DNA of 33,891 bases from Candidatus Gastranaerophilales bacterium. Its GTDB lineage: Bacteria > Cyanobacteriota > Vampirovibrionia > Gastranaerophilales > Gastranaerophilaceae. The notes under the pieces were generated by a model. It worked only from the letters and a program-made list of their open reading frames with translations, ran no database searches and was not told where the DNA came from. Where the stretch lies: contig CAJOPY010000178.1 in the NCBI GenBank assembly GCA_905236505.1, positions 1 to 33,891 on the forward strand. Direction: 5' to 3'. Made by a program: the position numbers and the translations under genes. Positions within the stretch are counted from its first letter, which is position 1, and the number at the start of each line of letters is the position of its first letter. Positions 7,761-16,478 of this stretch are shown one piece after another.

Positions 7761-8950
7761 TCTTCCGCCTCTCTTTTGAATTCTGATATAAATTGTTCCA
7801 ACAAATCATATAACAAACCTGATTCAAACTCATTCGGTTCAAGAGATATCCTTTTACTTTCAGGCATTTTTTTATCGTTTTTATTGCCTAAAAATTCATA
7901 GAATATATCTATGTTAATTATTGTAAAACCCGGTGTTGTTATCTTAAAATTTGCACTTGCATAACGGGATTTTATTGTAAGTTCTCCGCATCCGTCACCA
8001 ATATCCAGATTTATTTTCATATTAAACAGTTTATCATTATACATTTGCTGAATTTGATAAAATACCGGAGCTATTATTTCATCAATTTTTTTATTAAACT
8101 GTTTTCTGTAATTCTTAAAATTAACTCCGCCTAAGGCCGCTTGATCAGATTTTTTTTGATTGCTGCTTATTATTGATGTGTGAAGTTTATTTAAAACTTC
8201 ATTTATAACTTGTTGACGACTTTTTTGACCTACATATGTTATTCCGGCAAAGATTTGTTCGGGAATCTCTTGTTGAATTTTATTCCACAATTGTTCTGCC
8301 TTATCAAGTGTAATGTTATACAAAAGCAAAAAATACTTATTTGTTGCATAATTCATTAAAATGTCGTTCTTACGAATATTATTTAAAATAATTGTTTCAA
8401 TTTGGTTAGGTCTTAACAAAAACTTTGTCTTTTCATTTGGTGAAATTGCCATTAATACCGCATTTGCTGATGTTTTCTTTATTTTTTCTATTTCCGAATC
8501 CAGCACATCCGTAAAATTTAAAAAAACATTATTATTTTCAGTTATTAAATTTTTTTTAACAAGCATCTCGCTGTATATACGATTTTTTTCCGCTGCAGAT
8601 ACCAAGTTTAAAACCGACTTTAACTTAGCACCAATTTCTTCATCACTGCTTGATAAAGTAAAGTATGAAAACATACCTGCTTTATACCCTTCTATCTCAA
8701 AAATTTTATCCTCATTATATCCAAATACCAATGCCGGTATATCTTTTAATAAGCGTAAAAGTTCTATTGTCCGTTCTTGATTATTCTCACTATTTATAAT
8801 CAAAAGTGCTGATTTTAACAAATGAAGCTTATCAGGAAGCTCCTTAAAACTATATCTAAAAACTTCATCACTTTTCCTTATACGCAATTTAGGAATTATA
8901 TATTTATAAAAATTTTCATCGTCTGATACTAATACAATACGGCTCTGCAT
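7751..8950 (-). CDS. Receiver-like / degenerate GGDEF signalling protein
   Basis: A 399-residue protein. Residues 1-115 look like a CheY-type receiver: acidic pocket DDE at 10-12, but the phospho-acceptor position is Asn53 (IINSEN), so phosphorylation is doubtful. Residues about 140-260 follow the GGDEF fold (R-x-x-D-x-L before YATNKYFLLLYN), yet the GGDEF signature is replaced by YATNKYF, so it is unlikely to make cyclic di-GMP. A further conserved-looking domain (280-399) is unassigned. It lies 22 nt after an HDOD gene in the ftsEX operon, suggesting a signalling or scaffolding role tied to division or envelope state. Domain calls are by eye. Confidence 0.65.
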   Translation of the reverse strand: MQSRIVLVSDDENFYKYIIPKLRIRKSDEVFRYSFKELPDKLHLLKSALLIINSENNQERTIELLRLLKDIPALVFGYNEDKIFEIEGYKAGMFSYFTLSSSDEEIGAKLKSVLNLVSAAEKNRIYSEMLVKKNLITENNNVFLNFTDVLDSEIEKIKKTSANAVLMAISPNEKTKFLLRPNQIETIILNNIRKNDILMNYATNKYFLLLYNITLDKAEQLWNKIQQEIPEQIFAGITYVGQKSRQQVINEVLNKLHTSIISSNQKKSDQAALGGVNFKNYRKQFNKKIDEIIAPVFYQIQQMYNDKLFNMKINLDIGDGCGELTIKSRYASANFKITTPGFTIINIDIFYEFLGNKNDKKMPESKRISLEPNEFESGLLYDLLEQFISEFKREAEEWN

Positions 8951-8972
8951 AATTTTAAATACAAATTATATT

Positions 8973-9770
8973 TTATGAAAGTTCTGATATCATTACATCA
9001 GCTTTTTGCAATATAGCTTTCCTTAAATCTTCCAAATCTTCAAAATCTATACCAAGAGTATTACAAAAATCTTTATCTATAGAATCCGGATTGAAATTTG
9101 TCTGAACAAGCTTATCAACCATACAAACCAAATTACAAGGAACCGGTATTGATGATAAAGACGGATTGTGGTGATATGATATTGTATTTGCCAGCAAAAT
9201 CGGAAGCTGCCATCTTTTTGCGAGAAGCGATCCGGTTTTTACGTGATCCGAATCAAAATATTTCCTCTCTGTTGCAAGTATATCCGCACCTTCATCTACT
9301 AATGATATTACTTTTGAATACATTTTATCATTTGTCATGTGTAAAACTATTTTACCTACATCATGCACAAACCCGGATATAAAAGCTTCATCAGAGTCCA
9401 TGATTTTTGTAAGATTAGCCAAATATTCACAACCGGATGCAACTTGCATAGAATGACGCCACAATTCCTTATCACCTTGATTGGACATCATAGGTTTCAT
9501 TGCAACAGCAACAATTATGTTCTTAACTTTTACCATCCCAAGTAATGAAAGCGCAATACTAATTGAACTTATTTGCTGCGAAAATCCGTAATATGCAGAA
9601 TTTACGAGTGCCAAAAATTTTATAGTTAAAGATTGATCAAACATTACTATATCACCAAGCTCTTTCATACTTGCTGTAGGCTTTTTCATAATATTCAAAG
9701 CTTTTACTATAACGGTTGGCATAGCGTGTATGTCTTTTACACCATTTACTAATTCAATTGTTTTATCCAT
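8973..9770 (-). CDS. HDOD domain protein
   Basis: A 265-residue single-domain HDOD protein. The N-terminus MDKTIELVNGVKDIHAMPTV, the FDQSLTIKFLALVNSAYYG block (residues 44-62) and the ISSISIALSLLGMVKVKNI helix are typical. HD-like residues survive in HSMQVA and FVHDVGK (about 130-140), although HDOD proteins generally lack hydrolase activity. These proteins act as regulatory scaffolds in stress, motility and cyclic di-GMP circuits. It lies 14 nt after ftsX and 22 nt before the receiver/GGDEF-like gene, so the two probably work together. Confidence 0.9.
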   Translation of the reverse strand: MDKTIELVNGVKDIHAMPTVIVKALNIMKKPTASMKELGDIVMFDQSLTIKFLALVNSAYYGFSQQISSISIALSLLGMVKVKNIIVAVAMKPMMSNQGDKELWRHSMQVASGCEYLANLTKIMDSDEAFISGFVHDVGKIVLHMTNDKMYSKVISLVDEGADILATERKYFDSDHVKTGSLLAKRWQLPILLANTISYHHNPSLSSIPVPCNLVCMVDKLVQTNFNPDSIDKDFCNTLGIDFEDLEDLRKAILQKADVMISELS

Positions 9771-9784
9771 TTCATTACCTTCTT

Positions 9785-10693
9785 CTATACTTGTAAGTGT
9801 TTTTTTATTGACAACAAACTACCGATTGCACCAAATGCTGTTCCAATAAATAACAATGATATTATTACAATATTTTGAGCATAAACAGGCATAGGAATCA
9901 ATAAAAATTTATGCAAATTTTGTAACGGCAATTGTATCCAACTTAGCGGAAATACTGCCAAAACTGATGATACAAATCCGTAAAAAGCTCCTTGCATAAC
10001 AAGCGGAATTCTTATATACCAATTACTAACACCCATCAATCTCATTATCTCTATTTCTTCTTTTCGTGATTGTATTACAAGCTGTATCGTATTATTTATT
10101 ATCGTTATTGTTAGACCGGCTGATATAATTATTACAAATATCATTGTTGTATTGGCAACATGCCTGAATACCTGCATTTTTTTTGCAAGTTCTTTGGCAT
10201 ATCCCAAATCCTCTACTCCGGATATTGTTTTTATTTGATTAAATACAAGGTTAATATTATCCGGCTTATCTACCTTTACTCTTAAAGTATCCGGCAAAGG
10301 ATTTGTAACATCATGCATATCAAGCTCACGCTTTAAACTGTTCCAAGACTCTTCTTTTGTCTTTATTGTAACATTCTTTACATGTTTTATTACTTTTATT
10401 CTGTCTTTTACCACAGCCGGAGCTGTTCCGGATTTTAAATATACGGATATTTCAAGAACATTACCTAACTCATTTGCAAATGTTGAAAGAGAAAGTGTAA
10501 ATCTGAATAAAATACCGAATATTGTCAAAATCGCAACCATTGTTGTAATTATAAACAAATTTATTATACCGGTTCTTTTTATATCATTAACAGCTTCCAT
10601 TACTATTCTGTACGCAATACGCAAATCACAAAGCCAATCTTTCGGAATGTGTTTTTTTACAGTTTTCTTTAGCTGTTGTGTGCCGTTATCCAT
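9785..10693 (-). CDS. ftsX: Cell-division ABC transporter permease FtsX
   Basis: A 302-residue membrane protein with the FtsX plan: a cytoplasmic N-terminal tail, one membrane span at about 42-68, an extracytoplasmic domain of about 100 residues, then three spans (about 183-205, 231-252, 270-295). The coupling region KEEIEIMRLMGVSNWYIR is characteristic. With FtsE it forms a type VII ABC complex that activates peptidoglycan hydrolases at the septum rather than transporting a substrate. Its ATG overlaps the ftsE stop by 8 nt. No amidase activator (EnvC) or PcsB-type hydrolase is adjacent. Confidence 0.93.
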   Translation of the reverse strand: MDNGTQQLKKTVKKHIPKDWLCDLRIAYRIVMEAVNDIKRTGIINLFIITTMVAILTIFGILFRFTLSLSTFANELGNVLEISVYLKSGTAPAVVKDRIKVIKHVKNVTIKTKEESWNSLKRELDMHDVTNPLPDTLRVKVDKPDNINLVFNQIKTISGVEDLGYAKELAKKMQVFRHVANTTMIFVIIISAGLTITIINNTIQLVIQSRKEEIEIMRLMGVSNWYIRIPLVMQGAFYGFVSSVLAVFPLSWIQLPLQNLHKFLLIPMPVYAQNIVIISLLFIGTAFGAIGSLLSIKKHLQV

Positions 10694-11360
10694 AAGTACC
10701 TGCCTGCATGTCTTTTATTATTTCTCCGTTTTCAAGCGTCAATACTCGTTTTCTAAACCTGTTTACCAAAGTATAGTCGTGTGTTGACACTATAACTGTT
10801 ATGCCTCTTTGATTTATTTGCTCCAAAATTTGCATAACCTCCAAAGAGTTTTTTGGATCAAGATTACCCGTTGGCTCATCAGCTATCAATAAAGGAGGAC
10901 CATTTACAAGAGCACGAGCAATGCTTACTCTCTGCTGCTCTCCTCCGGATAATTCAGATGGCTTAGCCTTTGCTTTATCAAGCAAACCTACAACTTTTAA
11001 CGCCCCAGTCACTCTCGTTCTGATATCTGCAGAGCTTATTCCGGTTGTTCTTATTACATACGCTATGTTATCATACACTGTTTGGTTTTGCAGCAACTTG
11101 TAATCCTGAAAAACAATCCCCATACAACGTCTTAAATTAGGAACTTTCTCCGGCGGTAAATTAGCAATATTAATTCCTCCGATTAGAACAGTTCCTGTAG
11201 TCGGGGTTTCTTCTTTATAAAGCATCTTCATTAACGTTGATTTTCCGGCTCCGGACGCTCCTGTGATAAAGACAAATTCACCCGATAAAATATCTAAATT
11301 GATATTTTTTAAAGCATAATTATTCTTATATTTTTTTGTTACAGATCTTAATTGAATCAT
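10686..11360 (-). CDS. ftsE: Cell-division ATP-binding protein FtsE
   Basis: A 224-residue ABC ATPase with every motif intact: Walker [10 protein letters not shown] (34-42), Q-loop FQDYKLL, signature LSGGEQQR (137-144), Walker B LLIADE (157-162), D-loop NLDPKN and switch His194. Length and the VFQDYKLL segment are diagnostic of FtsE over other small ABC ATPases. The start codon overlaps the transketolase stop as ATGA, implying coupled translation, and ftsX follows with an 8-nt overlap. Confidence 0.95.
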   Translation of the reverse strand: MIQLRSVTKKYKNNYALKNINLDILSGEFVFITGASGAGKSTLMKMLYKEETPTTGTVLIGGINIANLPPEKVPNLRRCMGIVFQDYKLLQNQTVYDNIAYVIRTTGISSADIRTRVTGALKVVGLLDKAKAKPSELSGGEQQRVSIARALVNGPPLLIADEPTGNLDPKNSLEVMQILEQINQRGITVIVSTHDYTLVNRFRKRVLTLENGEIIKDMQAGTYG

Positions 11361-12295
11361 AAATTAATTATCCTGTTTGCAATACTTTCCGCATCTAATT
11401 CGTAATATTTTAAAAGTTCTTTAGGTGTTCCGCTTTGACCGAATTCATCATTTACACCTAAACGTATTAACTTGTTCGGCGCATTTTCAGATAAACACTC
11501 CGCTACAGCAGAACCCAAACCACCTATCACGGAATGATTTTCTACTGTTACACATAACCTTGTTTTTTTTGCACTATTAATAATTGTATCTTTGTCTAAT
11601 GGCTTTATAACAGGAACATTTATAAGTTCCGCATCAATCCCTGCTTGCTGAAGCAATTCTACTGCTTTTACGGCTTGCGATAAAATATCACCGGTTGCAA
11701 ATACCGAAACATCTTTTCCCTCTTTTAATATATTTGCCTTTTTGTAATTAAATTTGTAAGAAGAGTCATATATACAAGGTACATCTGTTCTTGATAATCT
11801 TATATAAACAGGTCCTTTATGTTCGCAAGCAAAACGAACTGCTTGTCTTGTTTGTTCATAATCTCCCGGTGTTATAACAATCATATTCGGAAGCTCACGC
11901 ATAAGGGCAACATCTTCCAATGCCTGATGACTTGCACCGTCTTCTCCAACCGTAATACCTCCGTGTGCACCTATAATTTTAACATTTGCTTTTTGATAAC
12001 ATACTGAATTTCTTATTTGATCATATGTTCTTCCGGTTGCAAAAACAGCAAAAGTAGATACAAAAGGAATTTTACCTGTTAGTGATAATCCTACTGCAGT
12101 TGTTATAAGATTTTGTTCCGCTATACCAACATTGAAAAATCTGTCAGGATAAGCTTTTGCAAAAATTGATGATTTTGTTGAACCGGATAAATCAGCATCT
12201 AAAGCTACAATATCAGAATTTGTTTTACCAAGTTCCGTTATTTCTTCCCCAAAAGCTCCCCTTATTGATTTTTTATTATCAAAATCTATATGCAT
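11357..12295 (-). CDS. Transketolase, C-terminal subunit
   Basis: A 312-residue protein covering only the pyrimidine-binding and C-terminal domains of transketolase, as in split transketolases. NVGIAEQN gives the catalytic Glu60 that activates thiamine diphosphate; HGGITVGEDGASHQALED and the terminal LGVNDEFGQSG are typical. With a separate N-terminal (TPP-binding) subunit it would move two-carbon units in the pentose phosphate pathway. That partner usually lies immediately upstream, but the upstream gene here is a small coiled-coil protein, so the N-half must be elsewhere. A DXS-like relative is possible, but the sequence fits TktB/split TKT better. First gene of the operon reading into ftsE. 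Confidence 0.88.
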   Translation of the reverse strand: MHIDFDNKKSIRGAFGEEITELGKTNSDIVALDADLSGSTKSSIFAKAYPDRFFNVGIAEQNLITTAVGLSLTGKIPFVSTFAVFATGRTYDQIRNSVCYQKANVKIIGAHGGITVGEDGASHQALEDVALMRELPNMIVITPGDYEQTRQAVRFACEHKGPVYIRLSRTDVPCIYDSSYKFNYKKANILKEGKDVSVFATGDILSQAVKAVELLQQAGIDAELINVPVIKPLDKDTIINSAKKTRLCVTVENHSVIGGLGSAVAECLSENAPNKLIRLGVNDEFGQSGTPKELLKYYELDAESIANRIINL

Positions 12296-12312
12296 ATTTC
12301 CCCTTTAAGGGA

Positions 12313-12341
12313 ATTGTATCATAAAAAAATTAAGTATGCAA
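12313..12341 (-). promoter_or_regulatory. Promoter of the transketolase-ftsEX operon
   Basis: TTGCAT (12336-12341), a 17-base spacer and TACAAT (12313-12318). Transcription would start near 12306, giving a leader of about ten bases that holds an AAGGGA ribosome site inside a short palindrome (CCCTTTAAGGG, 12301-12311). Confidence 0.6.
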
Positions 12342-12355
12342 AAATATTTGTGATT

Positions 12356-12604
12356 TTAAGCTTTAAAGTAATCACAAATAAGCTTTTCTTTTTTGGGAAG
12401 AGTTCGTTTTACAGCTTCTATTATAGGATTTTTATTTAAATTTTCCAATTCTTTTTTTAAAATTGCTTTTTCTAATACAAGAGTGTTATATAACTGATTA
12501 CAAACATCTGATGAAGATTGGTGCAACTGTAACTTTTTAAGTTGTAATTCTTTTTCTAATATCTGTTTTTTGATTTGTTGTTTAGTTTTCACAAAAGACC
12601 TCAT
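12356..12604 (-). CDS. Small coiled-coil protein of unknown function
   Basis: An 82-residue protein from ATG 12604, rich in Lys, Gln, Leu and Glu with heptad spacing (KKQILEKELQLKKLQLHQ), so mostly helical and probably a coiled coil; no signal or membrane segment. Start choice is uncertain: no Shine-Dalgarno precedes the ATG, whereas GAGG lies 6 nt before an in-frame GTG at 12592, which would give 78 residues. A 14-bp palindrome lies just upstream. Not recognised as any known family. Confidence 0.6.
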   Translation of the reverse strand: MRSFVKTKQQIKKQILEKELQLKKLQLHQSSSDVCNQLYNTLVLEKAILKKELENLNKNPIIEAVKRTLPKKEKLICDYFKA

Positions 12605-12611
12605 TTTATGT

Positions 12612-12625
12612 ATAGTTTAAACTAT
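12612..12625. promoter_or_regulatory. 14-bp perfect palindrome upstream of small gene
   Basis: ATAGTTTAAACTAT lies 8 bases before the ATG at 12604 and overlaps a possible -10 (TATACA) on the minus strand. Position and symmetry suit a repressor site, but it could be chance in AT-rich DNA. Confidence 0.35.
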
Positions 12626-12705
12626 TATTATAAATATTAAATCAGTCTTTTAGTGTATTTTAATGTATCAAATTCTGCAAATTTTCTGTATACTTATATA
12701 AATAT

Positions 12706-12957
12706 TTACGCTCGCACAAGTTCTTCTGATGAAGTATATTTGGCCGATTTTGACACAACTCCGTAACAGACACTTGTTAGTCGTTTATTTAAAGCTATCA
12801 TTGTTTTGAAATTAGCAGCAGATGTATTCATGGCATACATCATATCGTCCGCAGAAACCCTTGATACTAAAGCATCTTCGTTATGATTTTCCACTTTTTC
12901 ATTCGCATACTTTTCTACCAATAACTTGTCAATAAATTCTCTTGCGCCAACTGCCAT
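12706..12957 (-). CDS. Conserved-looking small protein, unknown function
   Basis: An 83-residue soluble protein (MAVGAREFIDKLLVEKYANE...), helix-rich with a Met/Asn/Ala centre (DDMMYAMNTSAANFKTMIAL) and one Cys. An AAGGAG Shine-Dalgarno sits 7-8 nt before the ATG. I do not recognise the family. The 94-base leader ends in a promoter-like motif shared with the EF-hand gene and the gene at 17240, suggesting common regulation. Confidence 0.65.
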   Translation of the reverse strand: MAVGAREFIDKLLVEKYANEKVENHNEDALVSRVSADDMMYAMNTSAANFKTMIALNKRLTSVCYGVVSKSAKYTSSEELVRA

Positions 12958-13264
12958 AATAAACTCTCCTTATATTCTTGTAATACTCTTTTTTAAATAA
13001 GTTATGAATTCAGAAATTTTCTTTTGTTTCCTCTCTTATTTATATCTTATGTATATATAAAGTATTTAAATGTTAAAAAATTGCCTTTTTTTATTGATAA
13101 ATTTTACAAAACTTAACATAAAATAGTTTCGTTAAACTTTTTAATTAGTATTTAAAGCTTCATGACACTCATAAAAAATTTATTTAATGAGTAAAAATTA
13201 GTGCGCAAAAAAAATTTTTACGTGTTTTAATATGCATGAGAATATAAAATATGAGGTCAATAAT
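12958..13264. other. Divergent intergenic region
   Basis: No gene is visible. The region holds the leader and shared promoter motif of the minus-strand gene (13052-13116), and on the plus side the ribosome site GAGG (8 nt before ATG 13265). An imperfect hairpin with arms ACTCAT and ATGAGT lies around 13169-13195. No clear sigma-70 promoter was found for the plus-strand gene. Confidence 0.5.
13052..13116 (-). promoter_or_regulatory. Shared promoter-like motif, second copy
   Basis: On the minus strand: TTAAGTTTTGTAAAAT (13101-13116), then GGCAATT (13079-13085), 15 bases, then ACTTTATATATA (13052-13063). The 16-base upstream block is identical to 17144-17159, where the same downstream block also follows. 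Confidence 0.55.
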
Positions 13265-15316
13265 ATGTTAAACATTACGCAAGTAAATCCTTTCCGCATC
13301 ACAAAATTTCCCCAATTTAAAAGCAACAATAAAAACGATCTATATATAACAGTTCCAAATTTTGGGCTTAAATATAACAAAAATTTAAATAAAGACACTC
13401 TTAGTTTTAAAGGAACACCGGCGGTAGATACAAAAGTTGTTCGTGAGCTTGTTGAGCAAGCATCTAAACGTTCCGATTTCAGATTTAATTTTAGTAATGC
13501 GGGTATTGAAGAAATTATATCCAAAGTAACCCCTAAAAATATTCCGTTTTTGGAAGATTTGCTATATCTCAATGACAAAAAACTTCCGGCCAAAGGTATA
13601 AGCATTCTTCTTGACTATATTAACGAGAAAGACACCAATGTTTCAGAATTTAAAGAAAAACTAAGCACGTTCAAAGATCTTAAAAACATTGTTTCCGGAA
13701 GAGGTTTTTCTAAAAGCATTTTACCTGACTATATCAATAAAATTTCATCGCAAGGCATCATTGATATATTAAAAAGCAGTATTTTATTGGAACATCCTAA
13801 AAATGAAGATTATAACTCTCTTCAATTTGCATACAATTATGCTGTAAAATATTTCAACGATCAAGTTTCAAAATCTAAAAATACCGGTGATGATTTTATT
13901 GCAAATACAATCATGAAAGACGGAACTTTTTCCAGCATTCTTTCTTTAGCGCAAGTTTATGATAAAAGTGCCCTTAATGAACTCTTTTATAACAGAGGTA
14001 AATATATAAAAACGATTTACATGCCGCGTTTTAGAATCCTCAATGAAAACGATTTGGAAAACTTAAGAAAAGTTCAAATTCAGGCTGTAACCGACAAAGA
14101 AAATAAGGGCGGAGATTATGCAACATATGAAATATCTCTGGATGACAAAATATGGACCCTAAACTTTTTATCAGTCAACAGAAATATCATTAATTCCGGA
14201 GAAAAGGGGCTTAATTTTGATAATTATAAACGTCCGGTAAACATTTACAATCCTGAAGCAAGTTTTATTATTAAGTTCCAAGACATGAAAGTAGATTTAA
14301 TGGACGAAGTTTTAAGGCACTTAGGAGTTGATAGTGAACTTGTTGACAAATATACAGCCAATTGGAAAGAAGCTTTTAAACAAGACCAAACTTTGTCAAA
14401 ACGAAGGAAAGATTTTTGGGATATTAATTATGCACACTTGCTAAATGCTCCTGAAGGAAGCTTATTGAGAAAAATAATCCTTGCAGACACATATGGAAAT
14501 TTAGATAAGATGATATTTAAGGAAGGACCTATTGCTGAATTAAATAAAAAAAATGAAGAAGCGTTCATTAAAAACGGACTTGATTATGAAAAATGGCTAC
14601 ACCCGAGCATAAAACCAATTACGAAAAAATTTACGGATAATACCGGAAGAAAAATTAAAACATTTACAGTAAGAAATTGGGACAGAAGTGCTAAAGAATC
14701 ACTTTTTGACGGGAATTATACAACTTGCTGTACAGGAATTGATAAAGATCAAGGAGAATCTTTTCCGCACTATTTAACAAATACTTGTACAACTACTCTT
14801 GAAGTAAGAAACGAAAAAAATAAAGTTATTGCAATGTCCAGAATTCTTATGGCAAAAGTTGACGGAAAGCTTTCAATGGTTGTTGAAAACATAGAAGTTA
14901 ATAACAAAATGGTTAAGCATTATTTATATAATGATGCAATGAAATATAAATTTAGAGAAATGATTTTTGATTATGCAAGAGAATTTGCAAAGGATATTAA
15001 TAAAAATGAAAAAGATTTACCTGTATATTTTTGCAGTAATTACTACAAAGTCAGAGATATAGAAAAAGGACTTGAAACCGGAAAAAGATATGAAGATGTT
15101 GAATTAATCGGAGAATTCCCTGACCAAATTTATGTAAATTCATACGGAGGAAGAATGGACAGGGTTAAATTGCAATTTGCAGATGACGGTGACGGTTTTG
15201 CATTACACTTAAGCGACATCAGTCAGAAAGCTAAACCGGTTATAGATAAAGACTCTCACATTGAATCTGACTCAAATTACAATTATGCTGATACAAGATA
15301 TTTTGAGCAACGTTAA
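13265..15316 (+). CDS. Large FKG-leader protein, unknown function
   Basis: A 683-residue protein I cannot place in a family. It starts MLNITQVNPFRITKFPQFKS and its Asn/Lys-rich first 50 residues end in SFKG (47-50), like the leader of the neighbour at 15459. There is no classical signal peptide or membrane span. The middle is helical. The C-terminal third has a block that looks like a folded enzyme domain: a Cys pair TTCCTGIDKDQG (C488, C489), then YLTNT, then a strand-rich part ending LSMVVENIEVN and a Tyr-rich helix. The listed start prefers ATG 13265, because GAGG lies 8 nt before it; an upstream in-frame ATG at 13232 has no ribosome site. Helical repeats plus a C-terminal catalytic module would suit an effector-like protein, but that is inference. 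Confidence 0.7.
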   Translation: MLNITQVNPFRITKFPQFKSNNKNDLYITVPNFGLKYNKNLNKDTLSFKGTPAVDTKVVRELVEQASKRSDFRFNFSNAGIEEIISKVTPKNIPFLEDLLYLNDKKLPAKGISILLDYINEKDTNVSEFKEKLSTFKDLKNIVSGRGFSKSILPDYINKISSQGIIDILKSSILLEHPKNEDYNSLQFAYNYAVKYFNDQVSKSKNTGDDFIANTIMKDGTFSSILSLAQVYDKSALNELFYNRGKYIKTIYMPRFRILNENDLENLRKVQIQAVTDKENKGGDYATYEISLDDKIWTLNFLSVNRNIINSGEKGLNFDNYKRPVNIYNPEASFIIKFQDMKVDLMDEVLRHLGVDSELVDKYTANWKEAFKQDQTLSKRRKDFWDINYAHLLNAPEGSLLRKIILADTYGNLDKMIFKEGPIAELNKKNEEAFIKNGLDYEKWLHPSIKPITKKFTDNTGRKIKTFTVRNWDRSAKESLFDGNYTTCCTGIDKDQGESFPHYLTNTCTTTLEVRNEKNKVIAMSRILMAKVDGKLSMVVENIEVNNKMVKHYLYNDAMKYKFREMIFDYAREFAKDINKNEKDLPVYFCSNYYKVRDIEKGLETGKRYEDVELIGEFPDQIYVNSYGGRMDRVKLQFADDGDGFALHLSDISQKAKPVIDKDSHIESDSNYNYADTRYFEQR

Positions 15317-15339
15317 GCAAAAATTTATCATTAACTTTC

Positions 15340-15410
15340 AAAAATACAAAACAAATTTTTAAAGATTTTTAAACAAGTATTTATAAATCTTTATACCGTT
15401 TTGTATTTTT
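15340..15410. repeat. Nested inverted repeats (large AT-rich hairpin)
   Basis: Outer arms of 13 bp, AAAAATACAAAAC (15340-15352) and GTTTTGTATTTTT (15398-15410), are perfect complements. Inside them AAAGATTT (15361-15368) pairs with AAATCTTT (15385-15392). It sits between two FG/FKG-leader genes and could be a weak terminator, a small mobile palindrome or a regulatory structure. Confidence 0.55.
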
Positions 15411-15458
15411 AGTAGCAAAATTTTTTTTTTGAGGGTTTATAAAATTTAGGAGGTAAAA

Positions 15459-16427
15459 ATGAAAATATCGTTTTATACAAACAATACATATTTTCAGAAT
15501 TACAATAAAAACAATCCTGCATTCGGAATTAAAATACCCGAATTAGAAACAGCAATTGATACTTTTATATCCAAGACAGATAATGCTCTCAAAGAAGAAC
15601 AAAATTTAATTCAATTAATCATAAAATTTGCAAAAAAAATATTTCAACCGGAAAATTTTATCGGCTCCGGCAGCAAAAATAAAGTTTATGATATGGGTAA
15701 ATATGTTTTTAGAATACCTAATGAAACATCAGAACAATCCCTAAACCTATCAGGCAGAATATCTAAAAATTCAAATCTTTTAAATATAGATTCATACTAT
15801 GGTGAAACATTATTACAAATCGGTGATATTAAAATCCTTAAAAACATAGGAAAACATACTTCCTGCGGAGTGCCGTATTCATTTATCAGGAACATGACAA
15901 AAGAAGAGGTTTATAATTATTATTTTGAAAAATATTTTCTTAAAGCATCGCAACTTCCGCAAAGCTCTTTTGATAAATTTGCTCAAGATGTAAAAAAAAT
16001 AAAATATCCAAATACCATTGACTTTCAAAATCCTAACAATACCGCAATTACCAAAGACAACAAAATTGTATTAACAGACGATTTGCTAAAATACAACAAA
16101 TATTGCGGAGAAAATTCTACGGCAAAGTTACTGAGAATATTCATGCTTGATGCCGGATTAAACATATATACACCTGTATTTGAAAAATATCTGAATGAAG
16201 CAAGGACTTTATTCAAAAAAATTATATTAGCCGGAGAAAAAGCAGGATTGACATTTTCCGGTGGTTATGAAGATAATTTACTAATAAGTGATGCTCTGTC
16301 AAAGTGTAAAGCAAAAGTAAAAAGTGAAGATTTTATTAAGAAAATAGCGGATATACGACAGAACAGAAACTCCGAATCAGACGGATTAAAAGAATTAGAA
16401 TGTTATATAGATAGCATTTTCAGATAG
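15459..16427 (+). CDS. Kinase-fold-like protein with AFG leader
   Basis: A 322-residue protein. The leader MKISFYTNNTYFQNYNKNNP runs straight into AFGIK (21-25), matching the FG-leader pattern. Then IGSGSKNKVYDMGKYVFRIP (68-87) looks like the glycine-rich loop and beta-3 strand of the protein kinase/aminoglycoside phosphotransferase fold, with Arg85 where the ATP-binding Lys would be. TIDFQNPNN (186-194) followed by NKIVLTDDLL (201-210) resembles the catalytic loop (D...N) and the metal-binding D. It may be an atypical kinase or pseudokinase acting on small molecules or protein. Ideal AGGAGG ribosome site. About 50 nt upstream of the guanylate-kinase-like gene. Confidence 0.6.
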   Translation: MKISFYTNNTYFQNYNKNNPAFGIKIPELETAIDTFISKTDNALKEEQNLIQLIIKFAKKIFQPENFIGSGSKNKVYDMGKYVFRIPNETSEQSLNLSGRISKNSNLLNIDSYYGETLLQIGDIKILKNIGKHTSCGVPYSFIRNMTKEEVYNYYFEKYFLKASQLPQSSFDKFAQDVKKIKYPNTIDFQNPNNTAITKDNKIVLTDDLLKYNKYCGENSTAKLLRIFMLDAGLNIYTPVFEKYLNEARTLFKKIILAGEKAGLTFSGGYEDNLLISDALSKCKAKVKSEDFIKKIADIRQNRNSESDGLKELECYIDSIFR

Positions 16428-16478
16428 TTAACATAATATCATTTTTTGTTGAATACGTAATAGAATAGGAATATAAAT

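Noticed and set aside
8361-8780. Plus-strand reading frame inside the receiver/GGDEF-like gene
   Set aside because: Antisense shadow of a real operon gene; Phe/Ser-rich composition and no ribosome site.
13198-13605. Minus-strand reading frame over the start of the 683-residue gene
   Set aside because: It overlaps a long gene with a good ribosome site and shows no family features of its own.
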